The notes below the pieces were generated by a model, which saw nothing but the letters and a program-made list of their open reading frames with translations, was not told the origin of the DNA and made no database searches. 64,000 nt of DNA from Nocardiopsis_C rhodophaea (lineage in GTDB: Bacteria > Actinomycetota > Actinomycetes > Streptosporangiales > Streptosporangiaceae), in the NCBI RefSeq assembly GCF_039530945.1, contig NZ_BAAAPC010000021.1:45347-109346 (forward strand). The letters are read 5' to 3'. Shown here piece after piece: positions 54,142 to 62,400 of this stretch; position 1 is the stretch's first letter, and the number at the start of each line of letters is the position of its first letter. The position numbers and the translations under genes were made by a program.

Positions 54142-55329
54142 ATGCCCGGATCCGTCATCGTCAGTGGAGCCCGGACACCCATCGGGCGACTGCTCGGGTC
54201 ACTCACCGGCTTCCAGGCCGTCGACCTCGGCGCCATCGTCATCGAGGAGGCGCTGAAGCGGGCGGGGATCCGCGGCGACCAGGTGGGCTACGTGGTCATG
54301 GGGCAGGTCCTGCAGGCCGGCGCGGGGCAGATCCCGTCGCGCCAGGCCGCGGTGAAGGCCGGTATCCCGATGAACGTCCCCTCGCTGACCATCAACAAGG
54401 TGTGCCTGTCGGGCCTGGACGCGATCGCCCTCGCCGACCAGCTCATCGCCGCGGGCGAGTTCGACGTCGTCGTCGCGGGCGGCATGGAGTCCATGACCAA
54501 CGCCCCGCACCTGCTGCCCAAGTCCCGGCAGGGCTACAAGTACGGCTCGATCGAGATGCTCGACGCCACCGCGCACGACGGCCTCACCGACGCGTTCGAC
54601 AACGAGTCGATGGGCGCCTCCACCGAGCGGCACAACGCGCGCCTCGGCATCGGCCGCGCCGAGCAGGACGCGTTCGCCGCACGCTCCCACCAGCTCGCCG
54701 CCGCCGCCACCAAGGACGGCCGGTTCGCCGACGAGATCGTGCCGGTGAGCATCCCGCAGCGCAAGGGCGAGCCGCGCGTCTTCGCCGAGGACGAGGGCGT
54801 GCGCCCGGAGACCACCGCCGAGAGCCTGGGGCGGCTGCGCCCCGCCTTCGACGCCGAAGGCACCATCACCGCCGGGTCCTCCTCGCAGATCTCCGACGGC
54901 GCCAGCGCCGTCGTCGTGATGAGCCGGGCCAAGGCCGAAGAGCTCGGCTGCGGGATCCTCGCCGAGGTTGGCGCGCACGGCAACGTCGCGGGCCCGGACA
55001 ACTCGCTGCAGTCCCAGCCGTCCAACGCCATCAACCACGCGCTGGGCAAGGCCGACAAGCAGGTGAACGACCTCGACCTGATCGAGATCAACGAGGCCTT
55101 CGCCAGCGTGGCCGTCCAGTCCATGCGCGACCTCGGCGTCTCGGAGGACATCGTCAACGTCAACGGCGGCGCCATCGCGCTGGGGCACCCGATCGGCACC
55201 TCCGGCGCCCGCATCGCGGTGACCCTTATCCACGAGCTGCGCCGCCGCGGCGGCGGCCTGGGCGCGGCCGCCCTGTGCGGTGGCGGCGGCCAGGGCGACG
55301 CGCTGCTGTTCCAGGTTCCCGGCGCCTGA
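54142..55329 (+). CDS. Acetyl-CoA C-acetyltransferase (thiolase)
   Basis: The 395-residue thiolase makes or cleaves acetoacetyl-CoA. Catalytic Cys is in INKVCLSGLDA near residue 91, His in IEINEAFASVA, and the second Cys/His set in GGAIALGHPIGTSGAR and ALCGGGGQGDALL. GGAGG at 54129-54133 fixes ATG 54142; the ATG at 54127 lies just before that site. It works with the 3-hydroxybutyryl-CoA dehydrogenase at 45280. Confidence 0.95.
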   Translation: MPGSVIVSGARTPIGRLLGSLTGFQAVDLGAIVIEEALKRAGIRGDQVGYVVMGQVLQAGAGQIPSRQAAVKAGIPMNVPSLTINKVCLSGLDAIALADQLIAAGEFDVVVAGGMESMTNAPHLLPKSRQGYKYGSIEMLDATAHDGLTDAFDNESMGASTERHNARLGIGRAEQDAFAARSHQLAAAATKDGRFADEIVPVSIPQRKGEPRVFAEDEGVRPETTAESLGRLRPAFDAEGTITAGSSSQISDGASAVVVMSRAKAEELGCGILAEVGAHGNVAGPDNSLQSQPSNAINHALGKADKQVNDLDLIEINEAFASVAVQSMRDLGVSEDIVNVNGGAIALGHPIGTSGARIAVTLIHELRRRGGGLGAAALCGGGGQGDALLFQVPGA

Positions 55330-55427
55330 CCCGCGCTGCGCCGGGGTACGGCATCGGAGAGCGGGCGTTCGGCGGGGCCCGAAATAATCGCTTTCCGGTG
55401 TCGTACCGGGCCCGTAGGTTGCCGGGC

Positions 55428-55988
55428 ATGACCGACACCGACAGCAGCATCGATGAGTCCGCCTTTCCACGCCCCCTGACCGACACGGAAAAGCGCATTG
55501 TGACCGCAGGTCGAGCGGACGAGCGCGAGACCCTCGAAGCGTTCCTCGACGACCAGCGCGCCGCCGTCATCGGTCGGGCGAGCGGGGTGAGCGAGTCGGA
55601 CGCGCGCCGCCGCCTCGTCCCGTCCAAGACGACGCTCGCCGGGATGCTCAAGCACCTGGCAATAGTCGAGCGCAACTGGTTCCAGCACCATCTGCTCGGC
55701 CGCGACAAGGCCGAACTCGGCATCGACTTCGAGTTGCCGGAGGAGGACCCGAGCTGGGACCTCACCGACGACGACACCCTCCCCGCGCTGGTCGCTGACT
55801 ACGAGCGCGCCTGCGCCGAGTCCCGCGCGGCCGCCGCCGACCTGCCGCTGGAACAGTCCTTCGTCGAACCCAGGATCGGCGAACTCTCGCTGCGCTGGAT
55901 CTACGTGCACATGATCGAGGAGACCGCCCGCCACGCCGGGCACGCCGACATCATCCGCGAGCAGATCGACGGCACCTCCGGCTTCTAA
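55428..55988 (+). CDS. DinB-family (DUF664) protein
   Basis: The 186-residue four-helix-bundle protein has KTTLAGMLKHLAIVERNWFQHHLLG and the C-terminal RWIYVHMIEETARHAGHADIIREQI that holds the metal-binding His residues of the DinB/YfiT-like superfamily. Some relatives are mycothiol-dependent transferases, which fits an actinomycete. It is a single gene between the thiolase and meaB genes. Confidence 0.88.
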   Translation: MTDTDSSIDESAFPRPLTDTEKRIVTAGRADERETLEAFLDDQRAAVIGRASGVSESDARRRLVPSKTTLAGMLKHLAIVERNWFQHHLLGRDKAELGIDFELPEEDPSWDLTDDDTLPALVADYERACAESRAAAADLPLEQSFVEPRIGELSLRWIYVHMIEETARHAGHADIIREQIDGTSGF

Positions 55989-56141
55989 CCGGACCGGCTT
56001 CCCACTGGACCACGGCACCGGCGCACGACGCGGCGGGGACCTCGTGTGACGGGGCTCTCGCCGCACTTGCGATACTCGGCGTCATCGGATCTTTGGCATC
56101 GCCAACGTTCCGGCACGGACCCTTCAACGCCGAGGAGTCGC

Positions 56142-57089
56142 ATGCAGGCCCCCGAACTCGTCGACCGCATGATCCAGGAAGACCGCCGCGCCGTCGCGCG
56201 GGCGATCTCCCTGGTGGAGAACGCCGCCCCGCAGCTGCGGGAGATCATGGCGGGGCTCGCGCCGCACACCGGCCGCGCGCGCATCGTGGGGCTGACGGGA
56301 TCGCCCGGTGTCGGCAAGTCCACCTCCACCAACGCGCTGGTGAAGGCGCTGCGGGCGCGCGGCGAGAGCGTCGCCGTGCTGGCCGTCGACCCCTCCTCGC
56401 CGTTCACCGGCGGCGCGCTGCTCGGCGACCGTGTCCGGATGCAGGAGCACGCGACCGACAACGGGGTCTTCATCCGCTCCATGGCCAGCCGCGGGCACCT
56501 GGGCGGCCTGTCCTGGGCCACGCCGCACGCGCTGCGCGTGCTGGACGCGGCGGGCTTCGACGTCATCCTCGTGGAGACGGTGGGTGTCGGCCAGGCCGAG
56601 GTGGACATCGCGCGGCACGCCGACACCACGGTGGTGCTCTGCGCGCCGGGGATGGGCGACAGCGTCCAGGCGGCCAAGGCCGGGGTACTGGAGATCGCCG
56701 ACATCTTCGTGGTGAACAAGGCCGACCGCGAGGGCGCCCGCGTGACCGTGCGCGAGCTGCGCCAGATGGTCGGCCAGGTGGAGCGGGCACCCGAGGAGTG
56801 GAAGCCGCCGATTGTCAGCACCGTGGCGGCCAAGGGGGAAGGCGTCGAGGAGCTGCTGGAGCGGCTCGACCAGCACCACGCCCACCTGACGGACAGCGGT
56901 GAGCTGAACCGCCGCAGGATCGCGCGCGCCCGCGAGGAGATCGAGGCGATCGTGATGAGCGTGCTGCGCGAACGGCTCGGCGACATCCACGGCCACGCTG
57001 GGCTCGACAAGCTCGCCGACGCGGTCGCCACCGGCCACGGCGACCCCTACACCGCCGCCGACACCCTGCTATCCGCCCTCGACCGCTGA
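56142..57089 (+). CDS. meaB: MeaB, GTPase chaperone of B12 mutases
   Basis: The 315-residue G3E GTPase loads and protects adenosylcobalamin in methylmalonyl- or isobutyryl-CoA mutases. P-loop GSPGVGKST near residue 52, the magnesium-binding AVDPSSPFTGGALLGDRVRM, ETVGVGQAEVDI and VVNKADREGA are present, with a C-terminal dimerisation helix region. GAGGAG precedes ATG 56142. Repeat copy C starts 11 bp after its stop. Confidence 0.95.
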   Translation: MQAPELVDRMIQEDRRAVARAISLVENAAPQLREIMAGLAPHTGRARIVGLTGSPGVGKSTSTNALVKALRARGESVAVLAVDPSSPFTGGALLGDRVRMQEHATDNGVFIRSMASRGHLGGLSWATPHALRVLDAAGFDVILVETVGVGQAEVDIARHADTTVVLCAPGMGDSVQAAKAGVLEIADIFVVNKADREGARVTVRELRQMVGQVERAPEEWKPPIVSTVAAKGEGVEELLERLDQHHAHLTDSGELNRRRIARAREEIEAIVMSVLRERLGDIHGHAGLDKLADAVATGHGDPYTAADTLLSALDR

Positions 57090-57100
57090 TCACTTCGGTC

Positions 57101-57381
57101 GGGTCTGCTGGGCGGCCTTGTCAGCGTTCTTCCTTGCCGGTGTTCTTGGGTGAAAAGCGGCAGCGACGGCGGAAGGCGGCTGGGGCGCCGGTCGTCGCAG
57201 GGGATGCGGCCGGGCGGGGCAGCGGCGGCGGCTGTGGGGCGGGGCGCCGCCCGTCGGCTCCCGAACGGACCATGCGGGCGGCCCATGCCCGGTTTGCCCC
57301 ACCTTCCCCGCGATGATCATGGGAACGGTCCCGATGGTGTCCGGTTTGTCGGGATAGTCCCCATGATCATCGCGGGGAAGT
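57101..57381. repeat. Dispersed hairpin element, copy C
   Basis: This copy lies between the convergent meaB and chitinase genes in reverse orientation to copy B. It opens with GGGTCTGCTGGGCGGCCTTG (57101-57120), identical to the terminal repeat of copy A, then CCGGTGTTCTTGGGTGAAAA. The hairpin (57311-57372) is again 62 bp, with arms CGATGATCATGGG and CCCATGATCATCG-like and an inner CCCGA/TCGGG stem. The far terminal repeat is not recognisable, so the end given is approximate. Confidence 0.85.
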
Positions 57382-57391
57382 CGCGCATAGG

Positions 57392-57426
57392 GCCGTCCCG
57401 CCCGGGTGCACTCCGGGCGGGACGGC
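57392..57426. terminator. Hairpin between meaB and chitinase
   Basis: GCCGTCCCGCCCGG (57392-57405) pairs perfectly with 57413-57426 around a 7-nt loop. It lies just outside repeat copy C and 92 bp past the chitinase stop on the minus strand. Confidence 0.65.
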
Positions 57427-57517
57427 GTCGGGTGGCGGCCCGCCGCACCGGGCCGCCACCGGGGGAGGACCTGCGGGGCCGGGAGGGGATGGCCCCGGAT
57501 CCTCTCTGGGGGGTGGG

Positions 57518-59485
57518 TCAGGAGCCGAGCGCTCCGTGGAGCGCCGACATCAGGGATCCCTGGGCGTCGTCGCCGTCGAGCGACCAGATCATGGCGCCGC
57601 CGAGCCCGCGCTGCTTGGCCCAGGTGGCCTTCTGCCGCATGGCGATCTCGTCGTCGTAGGTCCACAACGTGCTGCCGTTGTAGAGCCACGCGGTTCCGGC
57701 ATCGTTGTCCCGGTACAGCGTGTACCCCTGGTCGAGCAGGAGCTTGACCGTCTTCCAGTCCTCGTACCCGTCCTCGTAGGTCCCGGGGGCTGGGCCGGTA
57801 GCCGGTTGGAACAGGCCGTCCTCGTTGGGTCCGGGGTCCACGCCGGTCCAGCCGCGGCTGTAGAAAGGCACGCCCAGCACGAGGTCGCCGGGGTCGGCGC
57901 CGCGGTCGACCCAGGTGTCGATGGCGATCTCGCTGCTGAAGAACCGCGGACCAGGGTCGCCCTCGACCAGCACGAGGTTGGAGTGGTGGTTGGTGATGTC
58001 CTCCCAGGCACCGTGGAAGTCGTAGCCCTGCACGGTGACGAAGTCGAAGTTCGGCATGATCTTGGGGACCTCGAATCCGGCGTCGACCTTCTCCGGGTCG
58101 GCCGGCATGAACGACGTCAGCTCGAACTCGCGGCCGGTCTCGGACTCCAGGGCGTCGAGCTGGGTGCGGAACTCGCTGACCAGGGCGGTGAAGTTCTGCT
58201 TGTCCTCGGGGCGGACGATGTTGTCCGGGTGCCCCTCGGAGCCCGGCCACTCCCAGTCGAGGTCGATGCCGTCGAAGACGCCGTAGGCGGATCCGGGGCC
58301 GCCGGCTCCGTCGAAGGCGGGGAGGTTGCCGCGCAGGAACATGTCGATGCACGAGGAGACCATGCGCTGGCGGGACTCGGGCGTGGCGGCGGCGTCGGAG
58401 ATGTACTTCGACCAGGTCCAGCCGCCGATGGAGAGGTTGACCTTCAGATGCGGGTGCTTCTCCTTGAGCTCGCGCAGCTGGTTGAAGTTGCCGCGCAGGT
58501 CCTGGTCCCAGGTGTCGCCGACGCCGTCGACGCTCTCGTCGGCCCGGAAGGAGCGCCCGTAGTCGGCCCAGGCGTCGCCCTCACCGGCCTGGTTGGCCTG
58601 GAAGCACTGGCCGTTGGCGTTGATGTTGGCGAAGGCGTAGTTGATGTGGGTCATTTTCTCGGCCGTGTTGCTGGTGTCGATGTTCTTCACCAGGTAGCCG
58701 CGGGCGTAGATCCCCCACTGGGTGAAGTAGCCGACCCGGCGCTGCCCGTCCGGCGGCTGCCCGTTGTCGTCCTCCTTAGCGGTGCGGGCGGTCACGGCGG
58801 AACTGGCGTCCGACCGGTTGCCCGCGGTGTCGAAGGCGCGGACCGTGAAGGTGTACGCGGTGTCGGGGGACAGGCCGCCGACCGTGCCGCTGGTGGTGCC
58901 GCCGATGACGGCGCGGACGACGGTGCCTTCGGCGTCGAGGATCTCGTACCCGGCCACGTCCACGTTGTCGGTGGAGGCGGTCCACCCGAGGGTGATGCTG
59001 GTGGCGGCGGTGTCGCGCACGCTGAGGTCGGTGGGCGCGGTGGGCGCCTCAGTGTCCTCCTCGCCGGGGTCGCCGGAGCACGGCGCGTTGTTCAGCGTGC
59101 AGCTCACCGGTTCGGTCTCGCCTCCGGAGAAGGAGCCGTTGAAGCCGATCTGGTAGGCGCCGCCGGCGGGGACGGACGCGCCCCAGCTGGGCGGGGTGAG
59201 CGTGTAGTCGGAGCCGGAGCGCTCCATCGTGGCGTTCCACAGGCTGGCGACGCTGGCGCCGGCGGGGAGCGTGAAGCGGATGGTCCAGTCGTCCAGAGCG
59301 GTCGATGACTGGTTGTCGATGGTGAACTGGGCGCTGTAGCCGGTGTCCCAGCGCGAGCCCTCGGTGTAGATGACGGTGACACCGGAGGGGGCGGCGGACG
59401 CGGGGGCCGCGATGAGGGCAAGCGGTGCGACGAGGACGGCCACGATCGCGGCGGCGAGCCAGCCTCGGTGGTGGGGGGTTCTCAC
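57518..59485 (-). CDS. Secreted GH18 chitinase with CBM2 and fibronectin III
   Basis: The 655-residue enzyme has a signal peptide (about 1-32, ending APASAAPS) and a CBM2-type carbohydrate-binding module (about 33-137, with Trp residues and a terminal Cys pair). A Gly/Glu linker follows, then a fibronectin type III domain (about 146-236) and a GH18 catalytic domain (about 250-655). The catalytic DxxDxDxE motif is FDGIDLDWEWPG; SIGGW and the final MIWSLDGDD strand are intact. It hydrolyses chitin outside the cell. The long upstream region holds possible operators; no DasR-type consensus was seen. Confidence 0.95.
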   Translation of the reverse strand: MRTPHHRGWLAAAIVAVLVAPLALIAAPASAAPSGVTVIYTEGSRWDTGYSAQFTIDNQSSTALDDWTIRFTLPAGASVASLWNATMERSGSDYTLTPPSWGASVPAGGAYQIGFNGSFSGGETEPVSCTLNNAPCSGDPGEEDTEAPTAPTDLSVRDTAATSITLGWTASTDNVDVAGYEILDAEGTVVRAVIGGTTSGTVGGLSPDTAYTFTVRAFDTAGNRSDASSAVTARTAKEDDNGQPPDGQRRVGYFTQWGIYARGYLVKNIDTSNTAEKMTHINYAFANINANGQCFQANQAGEGDAWADYGRSFRADESVDGVGDTWDQDLRGNFNQLRELKEKHPHLKVNLSIGGWTWSKYISDAAATPESRQRMVSSCIDMFLRGNLPAFDGAGGPGSAYGVFDGIDLDWEWPGSEGHPDNIVRPEDKQNFTALVSEFRTQLDALESETGREFELTSFMPADPEKVDAGFEVPKIMPNFDFVTVQGYDFHGAWEDITNHHSNLVLVEGDPGPRFFSSEIAIDTWVDRGADPGDLVLGVPFYSRGWTGVDPGPNEDGLFQPATGPAPGTYEDGYEDWKTVKLLLDQGYTLYRDNDAGTAWLYNGSTLWTYDDEIAMRQKATWAKQRGLGGAMIWSLDGDDAQGSLMSALHGALGS

Positions 59486-59780
59486 GTTGCTGCATCTCCT
59501 GGCGTGTAGGACCTATGGGGGATGGGAGATGTGCTGCTGTGGGCACCAATTTTTAGGAAACTTAACTATTAGTTTTGTGAACGGTCAACGACCCACGTGC
59601 CCCTTTTCGGTGCCCCGGGGGTCCGAGTGACAGCACGAACACTTCCTGGTGGTGGGCAAACCCAGGTGGCGGACTGGATCGGGGGTTTTTGGAGGCACGG
59701 TGGCCAATGCTGGCCAGTCAGCTCTCCTTGACCAGGGGGAAGTTGAGTGTTAATCATCCTCGGCTCGCTACAGTGGCAGC
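59486..59780. promoter_or_regulatory. Chitinase/MarR divergent control region
   Basis: This 295-bp AT-richer spacer lies between the chitinase (minus) and MarR (plus) genes. It contains an inverted repeat AAACT-N8-AGTTT at 59558-59575, within TTAGGAAACTTAACTATTAG, and a direct repeat of TGGCCA at 59701 and 59711, one helical turn apart. These are candidate operator sites for chitinase control. Confidence 0.45.
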
Positions 59781-60332
59781 GTGGGAAACCCGCTGAATCT
59801 CCGTTTCGACCCGATCGAACGCGCCCATGACAACTGGAGCCGCCACTGGGGCGCCTCCCCCGCGATGGTCGCGGTCACCTCGATCATGCGGGTGCAACAG
59901 ATCCTCATCGGCCAGCTCGACGGCGCGCTCAAGCCCTATGGGCTGACCTTCGCGCGGTACGAGGCGCTGGTGCTGCTGACGTTCAGCTCCACCGGCGCGC
60001 TGCCGCTGGGCAAGATCGGTGAGCGCCTGATGGTGCACCCCACCAGCGTCACCAACACCATCGACCGTCTGGAGCGCCAGGGCCTGGTCCGGCGCAAGCC
60101 CAACCCGAGCGACGGGCGCGGCACGCTCGCCGAGATCACCGAGTCTGGCCGCGAGGTCGTCGAGGACGCCACGCGCGACCTGCTGGCCATGGACTTCGGC
60201 ATGGACTGCTACGAGGACAGCGAGCTGTGGGACATCCACAGCATGCTCCGCCGCCTGCGCGTCGACTACGGCGACTTCCCCGACGACACCGACGAGGCCG
60301 AACGCTCGTCCCGCTCCTCTCGCGAGCCCTGA
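59781..60332 (+). CDS. MarR-family transcriptional regulator
   Basis: The 183-residue protein has a central winged helix (LTFARYEALVLLTFSSTGALPLGKIGERLMVHPTSVTNTIDRLERQGLVRRKPNPSDGR in outline, residues about 55-115) with the conserved Asp-Gly-Arg wing. An acidic, Ser-rich C-terminus follows. GTG 59781 is the start. It sits 102 bp before the acyl-CoA mutase gene, and two palindromes lie in that spacer. The same MarR-mutase neighbourhood is known in Streptomyces, which suggests control of acyl-CoA metabolism. Confidence 0.92.
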   Translation: MGNPLNLRFDPIERAHDNWSRHWGASPAMVAVTSIMRVQQILIGQLDGALKPYGLTFARYEALVLLTFSSTGALPLGKIGERLMVHPTSVTNTIDRLERQGLVRRKPNPSDGRGTLAEITESGREVVEDATRDLLAMDFGMDCYEDSELWDIHSMLRRLRVDYGDFPDDTDEAERSSRSSREP

Positions 60333-60390
60333 CGTCCGGCCGTCCCCGAAACCGCACAGCTCACACAGCTCACACGGTTCGCGCCGTGGG

Positions 60391-60427
60391 GATAGGGCCT
60401 ATCGAAATTTAGTAGGAAGTCCTACTA
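60391..60427 (+). promoter_or_regulatory. Tandem palindromes before icmA
   Basis: Two palindromes share a TAGG...CCTA core. GATAGG-G-CCTATC lies at 60391-60403 and TAGTAGGA-AG-TCCTACTA at 60410-60427, ending seven bases before the icmA start codon. Binding here would block transcription or translation start of icmA. The MarR protein encoded just upstream is the obvious candidate. Confidence 0.65.
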
Positions 60428-60434
60428 TCGGAGT

Positions 60435-62132
60435 ATGGCTCAGCACACAGACGACGGGCGTGCCCGCTGGCAGGCACGGTTCGACGCGTCCCGCGTGCGG
60501 GACGCCGACTTCACCACGCTCTCCGGGCAGCAGGTCGACCCCGTCTACGGGCCGGCAGACGACGCCCATGTCCCCGGCTTCGACCGCATCGGGTGGCCCG
60601 GCGAGTTCCCCTTCACCCGCGGCCTGTACGCGACCGGCTACCGCGGGCGGACCTGGACCATCCGGCAGTTCGCCGGGTTCGGCAACGCCGTGCAGACCAA
60701 CGAGCGCTACAAGATGATCCTGGAGTCGGGCGGCGGAGGGCTCTCGGTCGCCTTCGACATGCCCACGCTCATGGGCTACGACTCCGACGACCCCCAGGCG
60801 CTGGGCGAGGTCGGCCACTGCGGCGTGGCCATCGACTCCGTCGCCGACATGGACATCCTGTTCGACGGCATCCCGCTGGGCGACATCACCACGTCGATGA
60901 CGATCAGCGGCCCGGCCATCCCCGCGTTCTGCATGTACCTGGCGGCAGCCGAGCGCCAAGGGGTCGACACCGGCAAGCTCAACGGCACGCTGCAGACCGA
61001 CATCTTCAAGGAGTACATCGCCCAGAAGGAGTGGCTGTACCCGCCCGAGCCGCATCTGCGGCTGATCGGCGACTTGATGGAGTACTGCGCGGCCAACATC
61101 CCCGCGTTCAAGCCGCTGTCGGTGTCCGGGTACCACATCCGCGAGGCAGGGGCCACGGCCGCGCAGGAGCTGGCGTTCACGCTGGCCGACGGGTTCGGCT
61201 ACGTCGAGCTGGGCCTGTCGCGCGGACTCGACATCAACACGTTCGCCCCGGGGCTGTCCTTCTTCTTCGACGCGCACATCGACTTCTTCGAGGAGATCGC
61301 CAAGTTCCGCGCGGCGCGCCGCATCTGGGCCCGCTGGATGCGCGACCGCTACGGGGCCACGAGCGAGAAGGCCCAGTGGCTGCGCTTCCACACCCAGACG
61401 GCGGGGGTGTCGCTGACCGCCCAGCAGCCCTACAACAACGTCGTACGGACCGCCGTCGAAGCCCTGTCGGCCGTCCTCGGCGGCACGAACTCGCTGCACA
61501 CTAACGCCCTGGACGAGACCCTGGCGCTGCCCACCGAGCAGTCGGCCGAGATCGCGCTGCGGACGCAGCAGGTCATCATGGAGGAGACCGGCGTCGTCAA
61601 CGTCGCCGACCCGCTCGGCGGCTCCTGGTACGTCGAAGCCCTGACCGACCAGATCGAGGCCGAGGCCGAGCGCATCTTCGAACGCATCCTCCACATGGGC
61701 GGCGGCGACAGCGCTGAGCACGCGATCGGTCCGATGACCTCGGGCATCCTAGCGGGGATCGAGAAGGGCTGGTTCAGCTCCGAGATCGCCGAGTCGGCCT
61801 TCCAGTACCAGCAGGCCCTGGAGAAGAACGAGAAGCGCATCGTCGGCGTCAACTGCCACACCTCGACGGTCTCCGGCGAGCTGGAGATCCTCCGCATCAG
61901 CCACGAGATCGAGCGCGAACAGAAGCGCGTCCTCGCCGAGCGCCGAGCCCATCGCGACAAGGCCGCCGTCGACGCCGCACTGGACCGGCTCCTCGCAGCC
62001 GTCCGCGACCCGAACAGCGGCAACCTCATCCCGGTGATCCTGGACGCGGCCCGAGCCGAGGCCACGCTCGGCGAGATCTGCCGGACCATGGGCGAGGAGT
62101 TCGGCACCTACACCGAGGCCCCGCAGTTCTAG
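60435..62132 (+). CDS. icmA: Acyl-CoA mutase large subunit, isobutyryl-CoA mutase type
   Basis: The 565-residue protein is the TIM-barrel substrate domain of a coenzyme B12 mutase without the C-terminal cobalamin-binding domain, so it needs a separate small subunit (IcmB), which is not in the window. Phe79 (IRQFAGFG) and Gln197 (YIAQKEW) occupy the positions that are Tyr and Arg in methylmalonyl-CoA mutase and Phe80/Gln198 in isobutyryl-CoA mutase. Ala106 (SVAFDMP) argues against the 2-hydroxyisobutyryl-CoA type. It should interconvert isobutyryl-CoA and n-butyryl-CoA. MeaB at 56142 and the adenosyltransferase at 37440 are probable helpers. Confidence 0.9.
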   Translation: MAQHTDDGRARWQARFDASRVRDADFTTLSGQQVDPVYGPADDAHVPGFDRIGWPGEFPFTRGLYATGYRGRTWTIRQFAGFGNAVQTNERYKMILESGGGGLSVAFDMPTLMGYDSDDPQALGEVGHCGVAIDSVADMDILFDGIPLGDITTSMTISGPAIPAFCMYLAAAERQGVDTGKLNGTLQTDIFKEYIAQKEWLYPPEPHLRLIGDLMEYCAANIPAFKPLSVSGYHIREAGATAAQELAFTLADGFGYVELGLSRGLDINTFAPGLSFFFDAHIDFFEEIAKFRAARRIWARWMRDRYGATSEKAQWLRFHTQTAGVSLTAQQPYNNVVRTAVEALSAVLGGTNSLHTNALDETLALPTEQSAEIALRTQQVIMEETGVVNVADPLGGSWYVEALTDQIEAEAERIFERILHMGGGDSAEHAIGPMTSGILAGIEKGWFSSEIAESAFQYQQALEKNEKRIVGVNCHTSTVSGELEILRISHEIEREQKRVLAERRAHRDKAAVDAALDRLLAAVRDPNSGNLIPVILDAARAEATLGEICRTMGEEFGTYTEAPQF

Positions 62133-62146
62133 CGGCGGTCATGAAA

Positions 62147-62172
62147 ATGGGGCGGGAGATCTCCCGCCCCAT
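62147..62172. terminator. Bidirectional terminator of icmA and DUF397 genes
   Basis: A perfect 26-bp palindrome (ATGGGGCGGGAGA and its complement) lies 14 bp after icmA and 15 bp after the DUF397 gene. On the minus strand it is followed by TTTT. Confidence 0.8.
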
Positions 62173-62187
62173 CGCTGTGTCCGTCGA

Positions 62188-62400
62188 TTACCTGCCTACC
62201 TCGTCATCTTTCACTGCTTGTACGAACGCAGACCACTCTCCGCTCGTGAAGCTGAGGTGTCCGAGACCGGGGTTCATTGAGTCACGGACAGCCGTCCCGT
62301 ACGACAGGTCATTGATCTCGACACAGCCGTTGGGGCCGCTGTAGCTGGACTTACGCCACTGGCTGGCTGGGTAGAGGCATCTATCGGGGTTGGTGCTCAT
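62188..62400 (-). CDS. DUF397 protein
   Basis: The 70-residue protein has the DUF397 core WRKSSYSGPNGCVEIN, AVRDSMNPGLGHLSFTSGEWSAFVQAVK. DUF397 proteins are usually paired with DUF5753 XRE regulators and modulate them (BldB/AbaA-type development and antibiotic control). It overlaps the upstream XRE gene by four bases (ATGA). Confidence 0.95.
   Translation of the reverse strand: MSTNPDRCLYPASQWRKSSYSGPNGCVEINDLSYGTAVRDSMNPGLGHLSFTSGEWSAFVQAVKDDEVGR

Noticed and set aside
59486..59780. DasR (dre) site upstream of the chitinase gene
   Set aside because: I looked for a TGGTCTAGACCA-like sequence and found none close enough to report.
60435..62132. Reading this gene as a complete methylmalonyl-CoA mutase
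   Set aside because: The C-terminal cobalamin-binding domain is absent and the substrate residues are Phe/Gln, so the isobutyryl-CoA mutase large subunit is the better call.
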